DNA of 64,000 nucleotides from G963556115 sp963675945 (GTDB lineage: Bacteria > Planctomycetota > SZUA-567): NCBI GenBank assembly GCA_963675945.1, contig OY780932.1, positions 1,922,001-1,986,000 of the forward strand. The letters run 5' to 3'. Positions 1-8,607 of this stretch are shown one piece after another (position 1 is the first letter of the stretch; each line of letters opens with the position of its first letter). The position numbers and the translations under genes are program-made. Under the pieces are notes generated by a model. It was not told the DNA's origin. It did not search any database and saw nothing but the letters and a program-made list of their open reading frames with translations.

Positions 1-731
1 CGATCAATTTCACAATAATCATTGACTGTTTTACAATTATCTATTTCTTTATAATGATGTTTGATAATATCATTTATTTGACTTTCTGAAATGCAAAAAT
101 TAAGTAATAGGTCGCTGTATTCCCAAATATAAAAAATTTTAGTAATATTTGAGTTAGTTGTATAAGAGAGAATCTTGTCGATAAATAAATCGTAAAGATC
201 TTTTGCTCCATCTTTTATACTTAGTATTAATACTGACGCTCTTTTAAGACAATTTTTTCCATAAAACGTATAACCATTTTCTGTTATGTTGATAGTCATA
301 TAATTCTTTATTGCTGTTAATGCATGTGATATAGATTTTGTTTCTTTCATTATCCAGCAAATATCAGCGATTCTAGATTTTAGTAAATTGTTGTTAATAT
401 TATCAATGATATCTGATAAGAAGAATACTAATTCTGGGGTAAGGTTTGATAGTGTAAATGTTTTGGAAGTACTGTTTTGCCTTTTAGGTGTGAATGGATT
501 TTCAACATTATCTGGATTGAATTCCATGCTCAATATACAATATAAAATTCTATTAATTTTTGTTTGAACTAAATTACCGTCTGCAAAATAATTATTTGCT
601 CGCAGATTATAGATACTTGAAAGTGTATAATATCCATCATTATTAATACCCTCAGTATACTCTTGATAATTTGCTTCTTTAAAATCAGCAGCAGAGATTA
701 GTATGTCTTTTAAAAAGTAATCTTCATTCAT
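1..731 (-). CDS. DUF4209-like protein, N-terminal part, runs off the left edge
   Basis: A reading frame stays open from an ATG at 731 down to base 1 (243 codons, no stop), so the gene is cut by the window edge. The start is supported by AGGAG (complement of about 738-742), 6-7 bases upstream. The protein is hydrophilic and rich in Asn, Ile and Lys. Around residues 115-140 it has a segment reading R-I-A-D-I-C-W followed by a helical stretch with repeated Ala/Tyr. This resembles the N-terminal region of DUF4209-type proteins, often found in defence or mobile contexts, but that assignment is from memory of the motif only. The gene is AT-rich like the broken IS elements beside it, which suggests transferred DNA. 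Function unknown. Confidence 0.6.
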   Translation of the reverse strand, partial: MNEDYFLKDILISAADFKEANYQEYTEGINNDGYYTLSSIYNLRANNYFADGNLVQTKINRILYCILSMEFNPDNVENPFTPKRQNSTSKTFTLSNLTPELVFFLSDIIDNINNNLLKSRIADICWIMKETKSISHALTAIKNYMTINITENGYTFYGKNCLKRASVLILSIKDGAKDLYDLFIDKILSYTTNSNITKIFYIWEYSDLLLNFCISESQINDIIKHHYKEIDNCKTVNDYCEID

Positions 732-781
732 TATATCTCCTGACTATTAGGAATTAATAACATTATGCCAATAAAATCTAA

Positions 782-1495
782 GAGTCATGACTAGATAAGA
801 GGATATTTTCGTAGTTCTCTTAGTCGTAATTTATACAAATCATCATTACGATGATTATACCTGAATTCGCATTCTTTCAAATGCAGAAAAATTTTCTTTC
901 TTTAGCCCCCGGAATCGAAGTAACCTGGCTTTAGCAAACCCCCAGCAACTTTCGATTCCATTAATATGAGAATGCCCTTTAACAAATTCATCCTTATCAT
1001 GATCTACACGATGCATATCCCACATCAACTAAACCATTATAGCCACGCCAGCCATCACTGTGAATTACTGAATCTAAGGATACATGACCTCTGATAACCC
1101 TTTGCAACTTGTCTTTGCAGCAATCAGGGACAATTTCAGTATAAACCGTTTGTAAAGTCCAAAGACAATTGTTTTACAGCCTGCTCTACGACCTCGTTTA
1201 CCTTTAACTCTCTTTGCCCCGAAAAAGCTTCCATCAACTTTTATCTCTCCTGAAACAGGTGATGCTTCTTCACAAAGTGCAGCAATTCTAATTCTTAACA
1301 CTGAATAATTCTATTAACCGTATTTCTATTAAGAGAGGTAATAATAGAAATTTGAGAAGCGTTTAAATCAATACAGAAGAGTTTCAAAAACTGCCTGAAT
1401 TTTGCCTCTGTAATTTTTGAACGCTTGATATACTTATTAGTCATTTTCATAAAAGAGGTTATACCATATTTTGCTCTTCTTATCTAGTCATGACC
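782..1495 (-). mobile_element. Decayed IS1595-family insertion sequence with terminal inverted repeats
   Basis: The ends carry matching inverted repeats: GTCATGACTAGATAAGA starts at 784 and its reverse complement ends about 1493. Between them, on the minus strand, lies a broken transposase gene typical of the IS1595 family. The element is about 714 bp, shorter than usual for the family. I see no convincing target-site duplication beside the repeats. The multiple frameshifts mean it cannot move by itself. Confidence 0.75.
800..1452 (-). pseudogene. IS1595-family transposase, broken by several frameshifts
   Basis: Read on the minus strand from about 1452, the first piece has the family's helix-turn-helix start (K-I-T-E-A-K-F-R-Q-F-L-K ... 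L-N-R-N-T-V-N-R-I-I) and ends in a stop near 1300. A second frame (1301-1074) continues with E-I-K-V-D-G-S-F-F-G-A-K-R-V-K-G-K-R-G-R-R-A-G, the first catalytic-aspartate block of the DDE domain; here the usual 'VDES' reads 'VDGS'. Further downstream in shifted frames are H-S-D-G-W-R-G-Y-N-G-L-V-D-V-G-Y and H-I-N-G-I-E-S-C-W-G-F-A-K, the other catalytic blocks. At least three frame changes are needed to join them. The order and spacing match IS1595 (ISNwi1-like) transposases. Non-functional. Confidence 0.75.
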
Positions 1496-1543
1496 CATGT
1501 GTTAATATACTTGTGACAAACTCGCGACACTTCTTCCGACAAC

Positions 1544-2032
1544 TTGCGACATTTGCATTTAAATTACTATTTAAAGCAGTATAACATAGGTATGGAAAAG
1601 TTTGAGCCGAAATTCACGATTACCAACGCGATAAATAATTCACTTGCTCAAATTGAAAGAGTAAGAGGTTTTCTAAGACTGGGTTACGTTAAAAATAAGA
1701 GCAGTGATCTTGTGAAAGCTGAAATCATCCGCTTACTGAAAGATTATAATGTTTATACAATAACTTATGATAATGGGAAAGAATTTGCAGATCACTACGG
1801 TGTGAATGCAGTTTTAGAGAGTAAGAGTTACTTCTGCCATCCGTACAGTGCCTGGGAGCGTGGCAGTAATTAGAATGTGAATGGGTTACTAAGGCAGTAT
1901 TTCCCAAAAGATATGGAACTGCTGAATGTATCACAAGGAGAGCTGACAGCAGTAGAAGATAAGGTTAACAGTCGACCAAGAAAGAGACTGGGGTTTAAAA
2001 GCCCGCTTGAGGTATACAAACGGGCTGGTTGA
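1544..2032 (+). pseudogene. Chimeric remnant: Fic-like N-terminus joined to IS30-family transposase C-terminus
   Basis: One frame carries two unrelated pieces. From the ATG at 1592 the protein begins M-E-K-F-E-P-K-F-T-I-T-N-A-I-N-N and continues I-E-R-V-R-G-F-L, which is how many Fic-family AMP-transferase-like proteins begin. After about 1680 the same frame becomes the C-terminal DDE region of an IS30 transposase: T-I-T-Y-D-N-G-K-E-F-A-D-H, then H-P-Y-S-A-W-E-R-G. The family's 'GTNEN' reads G-S-N-stop-N: a TAG at 1871-1873 replaces the catalytic Glu codon. The frame then continues with N-G-L-L-R-Q-Y-F-P-K and N-S-R-P-R-K-R-L-G-F-K to TGA at 2030-2032. This is best explained by an IS30 copy that entered a fic gene, followed by deletion and decay. 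Confidence 0.75.
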
Positions 2033-2319
2033 AAGTTTCAAATGTTGCACTTAGAACTTGAATCCAAGGATAAGTAAGGTTGGAGTTTTTTGAAATACGG
2101 TGTTACTGAATTTTAGGGGAAATGTTTGTTTTTGGGCGATTGTCGCGTTTTGTGTGGCGCTATCTATTATATTTCTAGATTTTGGGCTGCAAATTTTTGG
2201 TATATTTATCCTGGCGAATAATAGTTTAACTTGAATAGCAGAATAATAGGGTTATATTAAACATATGATGACGTTAGCAATTATCGCTGGCTGGTAGTAT
2301 GCCGAAAAAGGAGAATACT
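2033..2319. other. Intergenic region with promoter upstream of chemoreceptor
   Basis: AT-rich non-coding stretch between the IS30 remnant and the chemoreceptor gene. It holds a likely promoter (listed separately). Nothing else is recognisable. Confidence 0.5.
2231..2258 (+). promoter_or_regulatory. Putative sigma-70-type promoter of the chemoreceptor gene
   Basis: TTGAAT at 2231-2236 and TATATT at 2253-2258 are separated by 16 bases, about 60 bases upstream of the GTG start at 2320. Called by consensus match only. Confidence 0.35.
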
Positions 2320-4380
2320 GTGTTTGGTCTATCTAGAGTTGGTCTAAAATATAAGTTAATAGCAGCCTTTTGTTTTGTTATTATTTTTACTTGTGGTGGA
2401 ACTGGCATTTTCTCCTATTATACCTCATTTTCAGTAATGAACAGTAATATTCAGGAATCACTGGAAAAGATGGCCAATGAAGGCGGAAAATATATACTGG
2501 CGGTAATGGATACAAAATTAACTGAAATGAAGAGTGTGGCTAACCGGTATACTATTCAAAGTATGGATTGGGAGAAACAGCTTCCGGTACTCCAGGAGGA
2601 GACCAAGCGTTTGAATTATCTGGCTATGGCGGTGGTTACGCCTGATGGTACGGCTCATTATCAGAATAATAAGACTGCTGAACTGGGGGATAGAGCTTAT
2701 GTCAAGGCGGCTTTTAGCGGTAAGACGGTATTTTCAAATGTTATTTTCAGCCGGGTAATCCAAAAACCGGTGATTATGCTGGCTACTCCGATATATTCAG
2801 CGGGAAACACTATTGCAGCGGTACTGATTGCGCGTATTGACGGTAATATGCTCTCTGAAATTGTCTCCACCATAAAATACGGCGAACACGGATATTCTTT
2901 TATCATTGATAATAATGGGTGTATTGTTGCTCATATAAATCAGGACTATGTCAATGAGGCTAAAAATTTTATTGAGGAAGCTAAACAAGACCAACAGTAT
3001 AAACCTGTTGCTGAAATGTTACAAGAAATGAAGCAAGGGAAGATAGGCTTTGCAGAATACTATTTGGATGGGCAGGAGCGGCTTTTTGGGTATAGCCCGG
3101 TACCTGACTCACAATGGTCGGTGGCGATAGGCGCCTTGAAAAATGAGGTCTATGCCGGAATATACAGTATGCGTACTGCATTTATTATTATTGGCGGCGC
3201 TTTCTTTGTTTTAGGTGCAATTTATGCGTTTATAAGTGCGTCGATGATTGTAACGCCAATATTAAATGGGGTAAATCTGCTTATTAATATCGCTGAACAG
3301 GGAGATTTGAGGAATAATGTCGAGGATAAATTCCTGCGAAAAAATGACGAAATCGGGTTGTTAGCCAAAGCCGTTAATAACCTGATTATCTCGCAGCGCG
3401 AACAAGCAGGTATTCTGGAGAAAATTTCTGAGGGAGATTTGAAGGTAGAGGTCAGCGCACGTTCTGAGCACGACTCCTTTAGCCAGGCTCTGGCTAAAAT
3501 GATTCAGCAAATGAGTACTACTCTGCGCTCAGTCAGTATCGCGGCGCAACAAGTGAGTAGTGGCTCGGAGCAGATCTCCAATGCCAGTCAGTCACTCTCA
3601 CAGGGGGCTACAGAATCTGCGGCCAGTATTGAGCAGGTTACATCCTCGATAACGGAGATCGGTGGTCAGTCAAAACAGAATGCGGAAAATGCGCACCAGG
3701 CTAAGCAATTGGCAGGTACCGCGCAGCATGCGGCAGATAATGGTAATAATCAGATGCAGGAGATGATTTCGGCAATTACCGATATAAATGCTTCGAGTCA
3801 GCAGATTTCACAAATAATAAGAGTTATTGATGATATCGCCTTCCAGACAAACCTGCTGGCGCTGAACGCGGCAGTCGAGGCCGCGCGCGCAGGGGTGCAT
3901 GGTAAAGGTTTTGCGGTAGTTGCTGAGGAGGTGCGTAACCTTGCGGCGCGGAGTGCCAAGGCGGCAAATGAGACTACGGCGTTGATTGAATCATCTGCTT
4001 TGAAAGTGGCAAAAGGTACAAGTATCGCTGAAGAAACAGCTTCCGCTTTGAATGAAATTGTGTCGGTGGTTGAAAAAGTAGCCAGTTTAGTAAATGAAAT
4101 AGCCTCAGCTTCGAGCGAGCAGGCGCAAGGTGTGTCGCAAGTGATTCAGGGAATGGGGCAGATTGAAAGTGTTACTATGCAAAATACCGCTAATGCTGAA
4201 CAAACCGCGTCGGCGGCGGTGCAGCTTGTTACCCAGGCTCAAACACTGCACCACCTGGTCTCAAAATTTCACTTAGAGGATACTTCGAGTAAACGGATGA
4301 AAGCGCGTAAAATGCTGGAAGGCGATTCAAAACGGATTACTAAGAAGTCGCACTTGCTTGAAAGGCCTGAAAAGCAGTAG
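2320..4380 (+). CDS. Methyl-accepting chemotaxis protein with Cache sensor domain
   Basis: Membrane chemoreceptor that passes ligand binding outside the cell to CheA/CheW. In order: a membrane helix (about residues 11-33), a periplasmic double-Cache-like sensor (about 35-280), a second membrane helix (about 290-312), HAMP (about 313-370) and a long cytoplasmic signalling domain. The conserved hairpin tip is visible as D-D-I-A-F-Q-T-N-L-L-A-L-N-A-A-V-E-A-A-R-A-G, followed by G-K-G-F-A-V-V-A-E-E-V-R. The GTG at 2320 is chosen because AGGAG lies at 2309-2313, seven bases before it. An in-frame ATG at 2299 lacks a ribosome site and would put that AGGAG inside the gene. No CheW-docking pentapeptide is seen at the C-terminus. 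Ligand unknown. The gene stands alone, facing the flagellin gene. Confidence 0.93.
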   Translation: MFGLSRVGLKYKLIAAFCFVIIFTCGGTGIFSYYTSFSVMNSNIQESLEKMANEGGKYILAVMDTKLTEMKSVANRYTIQSMDWEKQLPVLQEETKRLNYLAMAVVTPDGTAHYQNNKTAELGDRAYVKAAFSGKTVFSNVIFSRVIQKPVIMLATPIYSAGNTIAAVLIARIDGNMLSEIVSTIKYGEHGYSFIIDNNGCIVAHINQDYVNEAKNFIEEAKQDQQYKPVAEMLQEMKQGKIGFAEYYLDGQERLFGYSPVPDSQWSVAIGALKNEVYAGIYSMRTAFIIIGGAFFVLGAIYAFISASMIVTPILNGVNLLINIAEQGDLRNNVEDKFLRKNDEIGLLAKAVNNLIISQREQAGILEKISEGDLKVEVSARSEHDSFSQALAKMIQQMSTTLRSVSIAAQQVSSGSEQISNASQSLSQGATESAASIEQVTSSITEIGGQSKQNAENAHQAKQLAGTAQHAADNGNNQMQEMISAITDINASSQQISQIIRVIDDIAFQTNLLALNAAVEAARAGVHGKGFAVVAEEVRNLAARSAKAANETTALIESSALKVAKGTSIAEETASALNEIVSVVEKVASLVNEIASASSEQAQGVSQVIQGMGQIESVTMQNTANAEQTASAAVQLVTQAQTLHHLVSKFHLEDTSSKRMKARKMLEGDSKRITKKSHLLERPEKQ

Positions 4381-4410
4381 GGTAATAGATGGAGATTGCT
4401 GTGAAGGTGG

Positions 4411-4432
4411 GAAAATTGCGGGAGCAATTTTC
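4411..4432. repeat. 22-nt hairpin repeat, copy 1
   Basis: GAAAATTGC, four-base loop, GCAATTTTC: a perfect 9-bp stem. It is embedded in a ~30-base block repeated at 4767-4796. Confidence 0.75.
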
Positions 4433-4450
4433 TGTGTGGATTATAGTTTA

Positions 4451-4472
4451 GAAAATCACTAACGTGATTTTC
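4451..4472. repeat. 22-nt hairpin repeat, copy 2
   Basis: GAAAATCAC, loop TAAC, GTGATTTTC: same outer stem and length as copy 1, with a different inner triplet (CAC/GTG instead of TGC/GCA). Confidence 0.75.
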
Positions 4473-4774
4473 TTGTTTGGCTGAAGCGATACACAGCTCG
4501 ACCGGAGGGAGAGTTTTTCCGAGAGGACGCATGCGAGTTCAGAACTGGTGAGGAATGAGTCGTGTGGCTTATCCTTTTGCTTGCAAAAGGTAAGTCGAAG
4601 ACGGTGCGAGTAGGCGAGCATCGGCTGAGAGTATAATCGTAGATGGCCTAAGGGGTGAGGCTTGGCTGAACGCTTGGCGCTAGAGCTTAGACTTGAGGGT
4701 TTTCTATGTACTTTATCCGAAGGCGTGGGCGGTTTGAGTGGGAGGGTTGTGGCTGGAGTCTGCTGCGAAGGTGG

Positions 4775-4796
4775 GAAAATTGCGGAAGCAATTTTC
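4775..4796. repeat. 22-nt hairpin repeat, copy 3
   Basis: GAAAATTGC, loop GGAA, GCAATTTTC. The preceding bases (GCGAAGGTGG) are shared with copy 1, making a longer direct repeat. Confidence 0.75.
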
Positions 4797-4924
4797 GTTG
4801 TATCTGTAAAGATATATATGGGAAATCACTTGCTTGAGTTCCTTTTTGTTTGGGTAAAGGATTGACTCAGGTGGTAGGTTGAAGGGTGTTGGCGGTTTGG
4901 GTGGAAGGGTGAGGTTGGAGTCTG

Positions 4925-4970
4925 TTGCGAAAGACGGAAGATTGCAAGAGCAAGCTTCCGTCTTTCGCAA
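4925..4970. repeat. Strong 16-bp inverted repeat downstream of flagellin gene
   Basis: TTGCGAAAGACGGAAG at 4925-4940 pairs perfectly with its reverse complement at 4955-4970. The interior also contains TTGC/GCAA. On the plus strand it is followed by a run of A, and on the minus strand it is preceded by T7, so it is not a textbook terminator in either direction. It may still form the 3' end of the flagellin transcript. Confidence 0.6.
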
Positions 4971-5009
4971 AAAAATGGGGTTTTTATTTCTCTCTGGTCG
5001 CTTGGGCTG

Positions 5010-6251
5010 CTAGCCGATCAGTGAGAGGGCATTCTGGCTGAGTTGGTTGGCCTGAGCCAGCATTGACGTACCTGCCTGTACCATAATCTGATTCTTGGAG
5101 AATTCGGTAGACTCCGACGCCATATCAGCATCACGGATGTAAGACTCGGTCTTGGTGATATTCTCTATCGCGACACTGAGGCTGCTCGCATTGGACTCGA
5201 GCATATTGGCCTGGAACGCGCCGATATTCGCCCGCAGCTCTGAGACATCCTCAATCGCCTGATCTATAATCTCCAGCGCCTTTACCGGATCTTCTCCCAG
5301 GCTCGCCCAGCCCCCGGAGAGCATATCATTGATCGATAACGTCTTCTCCGACTCGAGCGGGGTATCGAAGCTATCTGTAAAGCTGACCTTGCCGAGTTCG
5401 GTAGCGGTCATATTCTTCAGCGAGAGTACGGTTCGCTCCTGATCACCCGAGCCCTCACCGAGCTGGAACTGCATGCCGCCCTCCCAGTCACCGAGGGTCT
5501 CGGTAGTGCCGTGAAGCGCGTGCGTAATATAGTTCCCCTCATCTTCATACATCATTGAGGCGCGAGAAGCCCACGAACCGGTATCATACCCGACGGCGGC
5601 GATTGTCGTTGTGCCGAGTCCGCCCTCATTAAAAACTATCTTCGCAGTCGTGTCAAGGTTGGTTATTGTGCCTTCAGTACCATCGAGCTTGAGTTCCTGT
5701 CCATTCAGCGAGACCGTAGCGTCCCGCCCGTAAACGGTAGCATCAGCCCCATCCAGCCCGGCATCGAGCAGTTGCGCTCCATCGGTCTCGCTGTAACTAC
5801 TGAATATTGCCCCTTCATGCTGATCAATCTTGACAAACTTATCAGAACCATACTCCTCAGCACTCAGTCGCAGGCCTAAGTTCGTAAACTCAATAACCGA
5901 GCTCTTAACTTCAAGGTCTGCAACAATCTGGTTGAAGTTTAGGGTTCCGTACAGCCCGGAGGTCGCCCCGTTGGCTCCGGCACCACTTGCATAGAGTCTG
6001 GCCGAAGAGCCGGTAGAGCTGGAATACAGGTCTACTGCGCCACTCTCGGCGACCAGATCTTCATCCCGCATCCGCGCGTCTTTATAGATGTAGATTTGAC
6101 TATCGGTTGTCGCGCTCAAGTCCGCCTTGACATAGAGCTTACCTGTATCGGAGGTATTCACACCAAGGTTTACCCCACTGAGCGTTGAGCCGGCAGCGTT
6201 GAAGAAGGAACCGTTGGTAGTAGAGTTGGTATCATCAACAAGCCCGGACAT
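5010..6251 (-). CDS. Flagellin, C-terminal part (separated by frameshift from the N-terminal part)
   Basis: Filament subunit, C-terminal portion. The last ~90 residues are the conserved D0/D1 helix of flagellin, with D-Q-A-I-E-D-V-S-E-L-R-A-N-I-G-A-F-Q-A-N and ending S-M-L-A-Q-A-N-Q-L-S-Q-N-A-L-S-L-I-G. The rest is Gly/Ser/Thr/Asp-rich, typical of the variable surface-exposed region. There is no ribosome site before the apparent start at 6251. The frame reads back beyond it (G-F-D-I-P-A-D-Y-Q-P-G-S-A-D) to about 6330, where a second frame takes over. It therefore belongs with 6454-7932 as one gene of about 970 codons. Either the gene is broken, or two single-base errors (or programmed shifts) lie between 6310 and 6500. 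No second flagellin gene is in the window. Confidence 0.85.
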   Translation of the reverse strand: MSGLVDDTNSTTNGSFFNAAGSTLSGVNLGVNTSDTGKLYVKADLSATTDSQIYIYKDARMRDEDLVAESGAVDLYSSSTGSSARLYASGAGANGATSGLYGTLNFNQIVADLEVKSSVIEFTNLGLRLSAEEYGSDKFVKIDQHEGAIFSSYSETDGAQLLDAGLDGADATVYGRDATVSLNGQELKLDGTEGTITNLDTTAKIVFNEGGLGTTTIAAVGYDTGSWASRASMMYEDEGNYITHALHGTTETLGDWEGGMQFQLGEGSGDQERTVLSLKNMTATELGKVSFTDSFDTPLESEKTLSINDMLSGGWASLGEDPVKALEIIDQAIEDVSELRANIGAFQANMLESNASSLSVAIENITKTESYIRDADMASESTEFSKNQIMVQAGTSMLAQANQLSQNALSLIG

Positions 6252-6453
6252 GTCAATACCATCGGTACCATCAGCACTTCCTGGTTGATAATCAGCTGGA
6301 ATATCGAAACCAACCCTGCATAAAGGTGAGTGTCAGCACCAGTTATATCATAAGAAGTATCCGCGGTTAAAGTAAAAGTTTCTCCGAGATGATTAAAGGT
6401 CATTGAGACTGTATTTGCCGCATCATCCCTACTATGAGAGCTGGCTGTTGCAA

Positions 6454-7932
6454 TTATATCAGACTGAGTTTGCGCATAAATCCGATAAAAACGTTTACGG
6501 GCTCGTTATAAACGAATAAACAAGTTGAACCTGCCATTGAACTTGGTAAATTTCCACTATTCAGACTTACTTTAGTGATCGCATTATACACTGTACCCGT
6601 TGCATCAGATCCTAGTGAATTATAATCTGCTGTAAAGCCACCATTAGAATGAACAGTAAAATCTGCACCTGTCTCCTCCATCTGCACTCCGAGCTGAATA
6701 GTAGCAGTAGCCCCTGCCTCAACTGTAGAGGAGCCGAATGTAAGGTCGAGCCCGGTAAGACCGGAGTTATTTACCGCCATCAACTGAGTATCACCATTAC
6801 TATCGATATCACCTTCGGCAACCTTCATTGTCATGGCTGAGTCTTTATAGATTTCAAAGCTGTCACTATCTATCATCTTGAGGTAAGCGCGCCCATCACC
6901 ATCGACATTCTGCCCCAGCTTGATGCCATTAGTAGAAGCTACAGAGATAGTAGAAATTCCTGCTGTCGTTATCTCGCCAAGCGCGCTCCGGTTATAGACA
7001 TCTGCCGTGCCGGAAGAGTGCGAAACTGTTTGATTGATCTCGGTTGTCCCGGCAGATACGACACCGTTGAGCGAGACATCGCTGGAAGTATTCCCTGCGA
7101 CCGTAGTGTCACTGTCGAAGACCAACTGTGCCTTTACCCCGGTAGAGTCTGAAACACTATTGATAGAGGTGACCATCTCACCTAACTCTGTACCCTTGGC
7201 AAAGCTCAAGTACCGGCTGCCATTATTACCGCTAATTGTAAATGCCTGATCCTTGGTCAGTTCGCCATCTGCGTTGAGTTGCGTTGCCGCGGACTGAGTT
7301 CTACTGATCTCAAAATAACCTTTCTGCGCTTCGTTACCACTATCAATAGTCGCGCCAGCGGCATTCTCTCCGGCTCCGGCAAAGCTGATATTGAGCTTGA
7401 AGTTATCACGCTTGAAGATCTGGCGAATATCAGAGAGCTCTTCATTTACCAGCTTCATATCATTGGTATCGGTTATCAGGGTGGTGCTGTCGTAGGAGAG
7501 TTCTTTATTGCCGTTCAAGAGGAATTGATCGGAGAATTTGGTGGTACGGGCGATACGGTCTAGTGTCTGAATGGAAGAGTCTACCTCGGCTTGATCCGCC
7601 GCCACCTGCTCGGGTGAGGTTACACCGTTATTGGCGGAGTGCACAGCGAGTTGGCGCATCTTCTTGAGAATATTATTCATCTCATTGAGCGCACCCTCGG
7701 CGATGCCGAGGACATTGTTCGCTTCTTGCGTATTCTGTACCGCACGTTCCAGACCTACGTTCTGCGCCCGTAGCTGCTCAGAGATGACCAGACCTGAGGG
7801 GTCATCTTTACCACTATTTATCTTATAGCCGGTAGAGAGACGTTCCAGCGAGGAACTCATCTTTGAGTTATTGGTATTGAGTGCGTTCTGCGTAGCGAGC
7901 GCATTGAGGTTATTCGCAACGATCATTGGCAT
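6454..7932 (-). CDS. Flagellin, N-terminal part (frame breaks before the C-terminal part)
   Basis: Filament subunit, N-terminal portion. It starts M-P-M-I-V-A-N-N-L-N-A-L-A-T-Q-N and continues with S-L-E-R-L-S-T-G-Y-K-I-N-S-G-K-D-D-P-S-G-L, the conserved D0/D1 region. After about residue 160 comes a long variable domain. AAGGAGG lies just before the ATG. The frame ends abruptly at TAA 6454-6456. The protein sense continues in another frame (A-Q-T-Q-S-D-I-I-A-T-A-S-S ... T-F-N-H-L-G-E-T-F-T-L-T-A-D, about 6480-6330) and then in the third frame at 6330-5010. A flagellin lacking its C-terminal helix could not polymerise, so this piece alone is not functional. Confidence 0.88.
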   Translation of the reverse strand: MPMIVANNLNALATQNALNTNNSKMSSSLERLSTGYKINSGKDDPSGLVISEQLRAQNVGLERAVQNTQEANNVLGIAEGALNEMNNILKKMRQLAVHSANNGVTSPEQVAADQAEVDSSIQTLDRIARTTKFSDQFLLNGNKELSYDSTTLITDTNDMKLVNEELSDIRQIFKRDNFKLNISFAGAGENAAGATIDSGNEAQKGYFEISRTQSAATQLNADGELTKDQAFTISGNNGSRYLSFAKGTELGEMVTSINSVSDSTGVKAQLVFDSDTTVAGNTSSDVSLNGVVSAGTTEINQTVSHSSGTADVYNRSALGEITTAGISTISVASTNGIKLGQNVDGDGRAYLKMIDSDSFEIYKDSAMTMKVAEGDIDSNGDTQLMAVNNSGLTGLDLTFGSSTVEAGATATIQLGVQMEETGADFTVHSNGGFTADYNSLGSDATGTVYNAITKVSLNSGNLPSSMAGSTCLFVYNEPVNVFIGFMRKLSLI

Positions 7933-8026
7933 AGGGGATTTCCTCCTTGAAATCCTGTATTAGTGTAATGTGCTGCATCTTTGCAGGTCAGCAGCAATAT
8001 GTTGTACAGCAATTCACGTATCATCC

Positions 8027-8043
8027 ATTATACCTGAATTTTA
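8027..8043 (-). promoter_or_regulatory. Putative flagellin promoter
   Basis: On the minus strand, TATAAT (8032-8027) lies about 95 bases before the flagellin ATG. Overlapping it is a weak sigma-28-like arrangement: TAAA (8043-8040), then 15 bases, then an ATGATAC block. Which sigma factor is used cannot be decided by eye. Confidence 0.3.
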
Positions 8044-8607
8044 ACACATTGTTACCTTGGCATAAGTATCCCAGACTTATGTTATCTGCAAAAGATTTAT
8101 TAAATATTATTTATTTATTGATTCTCCTCAATTATTATCGGTCACAAGGCGGAATTCTTGAGCAGAAATCTACGCAAATGTCATGATTTTCACATTTTTT
8201 TGTTCGAATTAGAATGATTAATTCAGTATATTCGGCTATATATTATGCTAGTATTTATCCTGTATTAATATGCTTGTAATGAGTATTGGGGTCTGGTCAG
8301 GGGGTACTCTGTCGGAGTGAAAAGGTGGGAGCGGGTGGGGTGTGTCAGAGTGACCAATTTGGGATTATTGGTTTGGAGAGAGGATATTTCCTGACGCTGT
8401 CTGTTTTGCGAGTAACTCATTTCTGTATAGGTTGTTATGTTTGTTGTGGCTGGCGGTGGGGTAGGGTTGGGAGCGATCTGGAACGGTCTTTGAAAATATA
8501 ATTATGACCGGATTCGGTCGGGGCATGAGGTTGATCCAGGCGTCTGTTGTTGCAGAATAATGCCTGGGTTTGGAAGAATGGCAGTGTGCGTGAGGAGGCA
8601 GGAATAA
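8044..8607. other. Intergenic region between flagellin and hsp20 genes
   Basis: Divergent gene spacer of about 560 bp beyond the flagellin promoter. It is AT-rich at 8090-8280 and G/T-rich from 8280 on. The open frame at 8286-8501 has no family resemblance or ribosome site. No other signal is recognised. Confidence 0.4.

Larger units (their letters stand above)
4381..5009. other. 629-bp intergenic region rich in hairpins, between converging genes
   Basis: No credible gene: short open frames here lack ribosome sites and have no family look. The region holds three perfect 22-nt hairpins (listed separately), a ~30-base direct repeat at 4403-4432 and 4767-4796 that includes the hairpin, a CCTTTTGC/GCAAAAGG stem near 4581-4600, and a 16-bp inverted repeat at 4925-4970. 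Confidence 0.6.

Noticed and set aside
1500..1543. Repeated GCGACA words as a possible CRISPR or iteron set
   Set aside because: Only two or three imperfect copies over 40 bases, without regular spacing.
4662..4970. Short open frames on both strands in the hairpin-rich spacer
   Set aside because: No ribosome sites, biased Gly/Trp/Val-rich composition, overlap each other and the repeats.
8286..8501. 71-codon plus-strand frame before hsp20
   Set aside because: No family resemblance or ribosome site; translation of G/T-rich spacer.
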